Origin: Pempheris klunzingeri
Lineage: Eukaryota > Chordata > Actinopteri > Acropomatiformes > Pempheridae
Reading direction: 5' to 3'
DNA length: 64,000 bases
NCBI RefSeq assembly: GCF_042242105.1
Contig: NC_092012.1
Span: 16,498,543-16,562,542 of the forward strand
How positions within the stretch are numbered: position 1 is the stretch's first letter; each line of letters begins with the position of its first letter. Positions 60,033 to 64,000 of the stretch are shown piece by piece. The position numbers and the translations under genes are program-made. A model generated the notes under the pieces. It was not told the origin of the DNA, did no database searches, and worked only from the letters and a program-made list of their open reading frames with translations.

Positions 60033-62002
60033 AATGATGTAGAGCTACTTATTTGTGTCCAAGATTGTGGTGATAAAATAGGAAGATACCCAAGTTGAAC
60101 AGTGGGAGCGTGTGTATATATACTCTCACACATAGAGTTGTGTGTTAGGTGACACTTGACAATATTTGCATCCTTTGCCCTACAAACCCGTGTATTACTG
60201 ATATACTTTCATTGACATGCTGCATTATTTGTCAGTACAGAGTTAAGTGCCTTTTAAATATGGGCATTTCATTTCAGTTCATATTATGACTACTTAATTA
60301 ATTTTGGAGTGTAGGATATTTATTTGTTATGTTGCTTAGCTGAAATGTCCGTTTGTAGTCATCAGCTAGATATGCTGATCATACTGTCAGGTATAAACTT
60401 CGTGCTCCGAGTCGCAACAAAGTGCGCTGCTCTGCCAGATGTGCTATAAATACATTGTTAATACTCTTTACCTTCTGTAAGGTTAGCATAGATTCACACT
60501 GCAATCAACTCAAGGAAGAAGCCACTTCTGTTTCTTGACCGTCCAACGTAAGCTAGATGGACACTCAATTATATCTTTCCTAAATCAATATTTGTGCTTG
60601 TTTGCTTCTAAATCGTGAATTATGGAACACAGTTTGACAAAGGCATCTACATTTCATTAGGTCCAGCGACAGGTTTGGCCAATATTACAAACATTGATGC
60701 TCAGAAGTTAATAATCTCTTAATATATTTTTAAGACGGTAATATAAGTGCAAAATATCACTGTTGCTTTTGTGCACATTTTGACTGTTATACATTTATCT
60801 TTTACATGAAAATATCAGTTTTGGGGACGTCTAGTGTAGGTGATACAATTCAGTCATGTGTTTTTTAATTCAGTGCTCCAGGTTTAAAAAATGAATGAGA
60901 AACTACATAGAGATTATTTAAAAAATGGTTCCATTAAGTAAACAGCTGTACAAAGGCTCACCTTCCCTGGATTCAGTCCTCTGTAATTCTCTTTTTTTTT
61001 TTAGATCATCGTTAGATTATCGTTTGTAATGATACCTACAGTTTTGAATTATACATGTTTTGAAGCAATACAATGTTTTCCTTAGGCAGGCTGTAGATAC
61101 TCACACCTAATGCCCAGGCCCCACAATGATAACAAATGAATTATAGTGAATTATATTCCATGAGATCTCACAGTGTTTTACGTTTGAGGTGGAGCCCCCC
61201 TCGCCTCATACAGCAGCCATCTCTGTTGACATAAAAAATTAACACACTTTTATGAAAAAAAAACTGGGAAGCTTCAGGGAAAATAAGCAGAGGTGCTATT
61301 TCACACAGTAAATGCTATATTTTTAATGACTGTGGCTTTGTTTACGCCGTCCTCTACTAATTAATTATTAGACAAAATGCACCAGGATCTGTCTGGCTTA
61401 TTGCATCAGCTACACAAATTTCTGATAGAAACCTTGTATTCAAGTGCTGTTAGGTGCCAGAGGACCAAACCCACAGTACAGTATTGGAGAGATGTATTTT
61501 ATTTCAAGTATTAATGCGATCATATTAAATAGGCAATATTCATCAGGCTGTCGAAAACTGATAAGCCCAGGGTTTTTTTTTTTTATTGGCAAGCTTTATA
61601 AGCGAGGCATTAAGATGTTAATGGTCAGCCTTTCACATCAGTCTGTAATACCACTGATATTTTACATTTGACAGAAATTAAGAGTAGTTACACTTTGTAA
61701 AAAAAACACTGAAATGGCATTGTGAGTTTTTCTGTTGTTGTCCCAACCATATTTAATAGTGTCACACATATATCCACATTATTTGTATTATACTCTCACC
61801 CTGTCTGTGGAAAGGAGTGAATGTGATGTTGTAGTTAAGACACATGAGTATATTTTTCCACTCACAGTTTCAATCCACATATTTGAAAATGTCACTGAAA
61901 GTTAATTTGATTATATCAATAATGTTAAACTGAAATATTTCATGTTTCCAAGTGTGCCATACAGTTTCATAATGCAAAATATGTAAATTATGTCCACAAA
62001 AA
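60033..62002 (+). other. rab27a 3' UTR / intergenic
   Basis: AT-rich sequence without a plausible coding frame. It may be 3' UTR as far as the AATAAA at 62003. Several A- and T-runs are present. Confidence 0.4.
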
Positions 62003-62008
62003 AATAAA
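62003..62008 (+). terminator. Candidate distal rab27a polyadenylation signal
   Basis: AATAAA in an A-rich context about 2 kb after the stop. Earlier, non-canonical signals cannot be excluded. Confidence 0.35.
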
Positions 62009-62527
62009 CATTTTTATTTATGCATTCTTTGAAGCAGCATCTCATTTTGTACAAACAATCTGGAAAATGTTGACTAAGTGCTGTGTCTAAGTGTATATCA
62101 TGTATATTTATAGGCACTACAAATCTGTTATATATGGCATTAATGAAACACAACAGTATAATAATATTCAGCCCCTTGGTGGTTGTTTTTAATCATTTTG
62201 TAATACCAGAGCCTAAATTTCACATTTCTTTAGGTCGTCCTGTATTTATTTATAGTTTAGTTGGGGCCCATTTCCTGGCAAATCAGTGACTGGATGCAAC
62301 TTAGAGACTCGTGTCTGGACACTGTGATCACCTGCAGATAAAAACAGCATGAAAGTCTCATGACTGTCAATTCATATAACTTATAAAATGATGTTGGCAA
62401 ATGTTTTGAATCCATTCTTTTTTCAAACCACATCCTCATCAAATCATCGATTGTGGAAAACATCCAGTTTGTGTAGTTTTTCCTCTCTGAGTGTGAGACA
62501 GCAGCCTGTCTGCAGCCTGTCTGGCCT

Positions 62528-62539
62528 CCTGCAGGGGGC
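62528..62539 (+). promoter_or_regulatory. CTCF-like motif at the vrk3-like promoter
   Basis: CCTGCAGGGGGC matches the CTCF core CCASYAGRKGGC at 11 of 12 positions. It lies about 90 bp upstream of the donor of the presumed non-coding first exon of the next gene. Confidence 0.3.
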
Positions 62540-62629
62540 AGCACCTCCGCCCCAACCCCAGGAGTGTGTGACCGCTGAAGAAGAAGCAACACGGAACAGA
62601 CCGAGGAGCAGGGCGGAGTGTGAGGGAAG
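62540..62629 (+). other. Probable non-coding first exon of the vrk3-like gene
   Basis: GC-rich sequence ends at GTGAGGGAAG|GTACTTTG, and the next acceptor TCTTGCAG lies at 63539, one base before the ATG exon. The 5' limit is approximate. Confidence 0.4.
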
Positions 62630-63539
62630 GTACTTTGCGTTTGTTTTGACTACTTTAGTATTTACTGTTACGGTGTATTTTACCCTGGCGCTAGCTTTTC
62701 TAAAAGTCAGGGCTCACAACCAGATGGAAAACGACTTTCCGCCTTAAGCACCACATTTAGCTAACGCTGCTTTTTTAAATTGGAAAAAGTTTCGCTTTTA
62801 TTATTAGCTGGAATTAGCCAGTTAGTTTGGTCATTGTAGCGTTTTTCGACGCACAAGTTGAAATTATTAATTTAGAAAACACACACGACCTTTAGCTTAA
62901 ATGGCTTCCTCACACTGTCGAGTTCCGACTCTTTTATTTGTCACATTGTCACTACAGTGCTACATGTGTCTGGTGCTAATGTTATCTTCACTAGCTGTTA
63001 GGGATATTACGCAACAAACATGAGAGCAGAAAGGCCTTCAGCGTGAGATAGGTGTCCTTTTTTTCACGCGTTTTTACCAGGAATGATAATAAAGATCACG
63101 TTTAATACAGCTAGTTGTGTTGGATTTGTTGATGGGAGGTCAAGTCTTGTTGCCATAGGAAACCATTGGCAGAACATCTATCTCTATGGCAACGGACATA
63201 GTTTGACCCATGGACAGATCACTGTCAATACACTTAATTAATGCATCTGGTGTATTTATAAGTGGTCCATTTCTGGGTTGTGACAAGTACGTTCACACTG
63301 TCAGCTAGTCTGGATAAAATATGTACTATGAATGATATTTTTAAGTGATTTATCCAATTATTGTATGATAAAGAATCAGTCACTTTTCAATAATAGCTGG
63401 TTTGTGTGCGTATTTGTCTCTGGTTTCATACACAAGAATACCCCCAGAGGTACAAGGCTGCAGATGTAAAGTGATGTGTGTGTGATGAATAACGACGTGT
63501 GTGTGATGTATAATGATGTGTGTGTTTTTAGTCTTGCAG
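62630..63539 (+). other. Intron 1 of the vrk3-like gene
   Basis: AT-rich. Near 63473-63525 there is a short imprecise repeat of GTGTGTGATG(T/A)ATAA. I see no other feature. Confidence 0.4.
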
Positions 63540-63540
63540 A

Positions 63541-63760
63541 ATGCCTTTCCGTTTCTGCCCCCAGTGTGGCACAAAGTTGCAGCCTGGTTTCAGATTTTGT
63601 CCATCATGTGGGGAGAAGCTTCCCTGTGCTCCTGATGAATCGGGACCCGTGAGCTCAACGGCACCTTTAAGTCTCTCCCCACACAGAAAGGATGAAGCAG
63701 CAGGAGCACTTAACACAAGCCTTGCTTCAAGCACAAGCTCTGAGCCTACAGAAAGCAAAG
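63541..63760 (+). CDS. vrk3: N-terminal coding exon of a zinc-ribbon protein, probably VRK3; gene runs off the window
   Basis: The exon starts at 63540 after TCTTGCAG, with ATG at 63541, and ends at a GAAAGCAAAG|GTAAATG donor (220 coding bases, phase 1). It encodes MPFRFCPQCGTKLQPGFRFC followed by PSCGEKLP, a CxxC...CxxC zinc ribbon, then a Ser/Thr/Pro-rich linker. Human VRK3 begins with the same kind of ribbon (SFCPDCGKS ... FKFCPYCGNSLP), followed by a Ser-rich linker before a pseudokinase domain. The kinase part is outside the window, so other ribbon-bearing proteins remain possible. In human, VRK3 is on chromosome 19, so synteny gives no support. Confidence 0.6.
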
Positions 63761-64000
63761 GTAAATGTCTTGGCAGTATTTTGTTAGGAGTTACTTGGTG
63801 TTATCAATAGATTTTAGTCTTTGTGTGATATAAACCTTTGGATATGGTGGTGGTTTTACTGATGTCAACATAGTATGACCGATGTTTTACTGATGTTACT
63901 GAAAAATGCACTTTATTACTCCAACCAATCCATGGACAACTGTGCAATAATCCACATAATGTTTCCATCCCACCCTGTTGTTGTTTCTTTATAATTATTG

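Noticed and set aside
62388..62747. Open frame of 119 codons ending in a hydrophobic stretch (YFAFVLTTLVFTVTVYFTLA)
   Set aside because: It overlaps the GC-rich promoter and donor of the next gene, has no known homology, and its hydrophobic end reads through the GT donor into the intron. The membrane-like run comes from T-rich intron sequence.

Overview
The window is nuclear DNA from a bony fish, probably a percomorph teleost. It holds long intron-rich genes with vertebrate protein sequences, short GT-AG introns, teleost-style miniature transposons, a tRNA-derived SINE and many microsatellites. Gene order and orientation match the human 15q21 block PRTG–CCPG1–PIGB–PIGBOS1–RAB27A. The human neighbours PYGO1, DNAAF4 and PIERCE2, which lie between PRTG and CCPG1, were not found here.

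Layout. 688–27414 (+): prtg, a complete 19-coding-exon gene for an Ig/fibronectin-III receptor (conceptual protein 1183 aa). 27415–33780: intergenic DNA or long 3' UTR with microsatellites, a transposon fragment, a diverged direct-repeat pair and an evenly spaced array of inverted CCAAT boxes. 33780–41693 (+): ccpg1, nine coding exons (841 aa), the ER-phagy receptor. 46185–42402 (−): pigb, twelve coding exons (about 543 aa), a GPI mannosyltransferase with a U12-type AT–AC intron. 48609–48776 (+): pigbos1, a 55-aa microprotein. 49867–50642: a 42-bp minisatellite that ends against the probable first exon of rab27a. 56966–60032 (+): rab27a, five coding exons (220 aa). 63541 to the window edge (+): the first coding exon of a zinc-ribbon gene, probably vrk3.

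Genes together. The middle block combines an ER-phagy receptor (ccpg1), an ER-lumen GPI-assembly enzyme (pigb) and, by homology, a mitochondrial microprotein that modulates the ER unfolded protein response (pigbos1). ccpg1 and pigb converge so tightly that the only AATAAA I found downstream of ccpg1 lies inside the last pigb coding exon. pigb and pigbos1 are divergent, with CTCF-like motifs between them. Three genes (prtg, ccpg1, pigb) have short upstream ORFs that abut or overlap their start codons, which suggests translational control.

Limits. Exon boundaries were read by eye from splice consensus, reading-frame continuity and remembered vertebrate orthologues. UTR ends, transcription starts and the pigb exon 1/2 junction are uncertain. 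I did not find a wholly new enzymatic system. The best unusual signals are the AT–AC intron, the uORF arrangements, the convergent-gene overlap, the microprotein and the splice-signal-like minisatellite.
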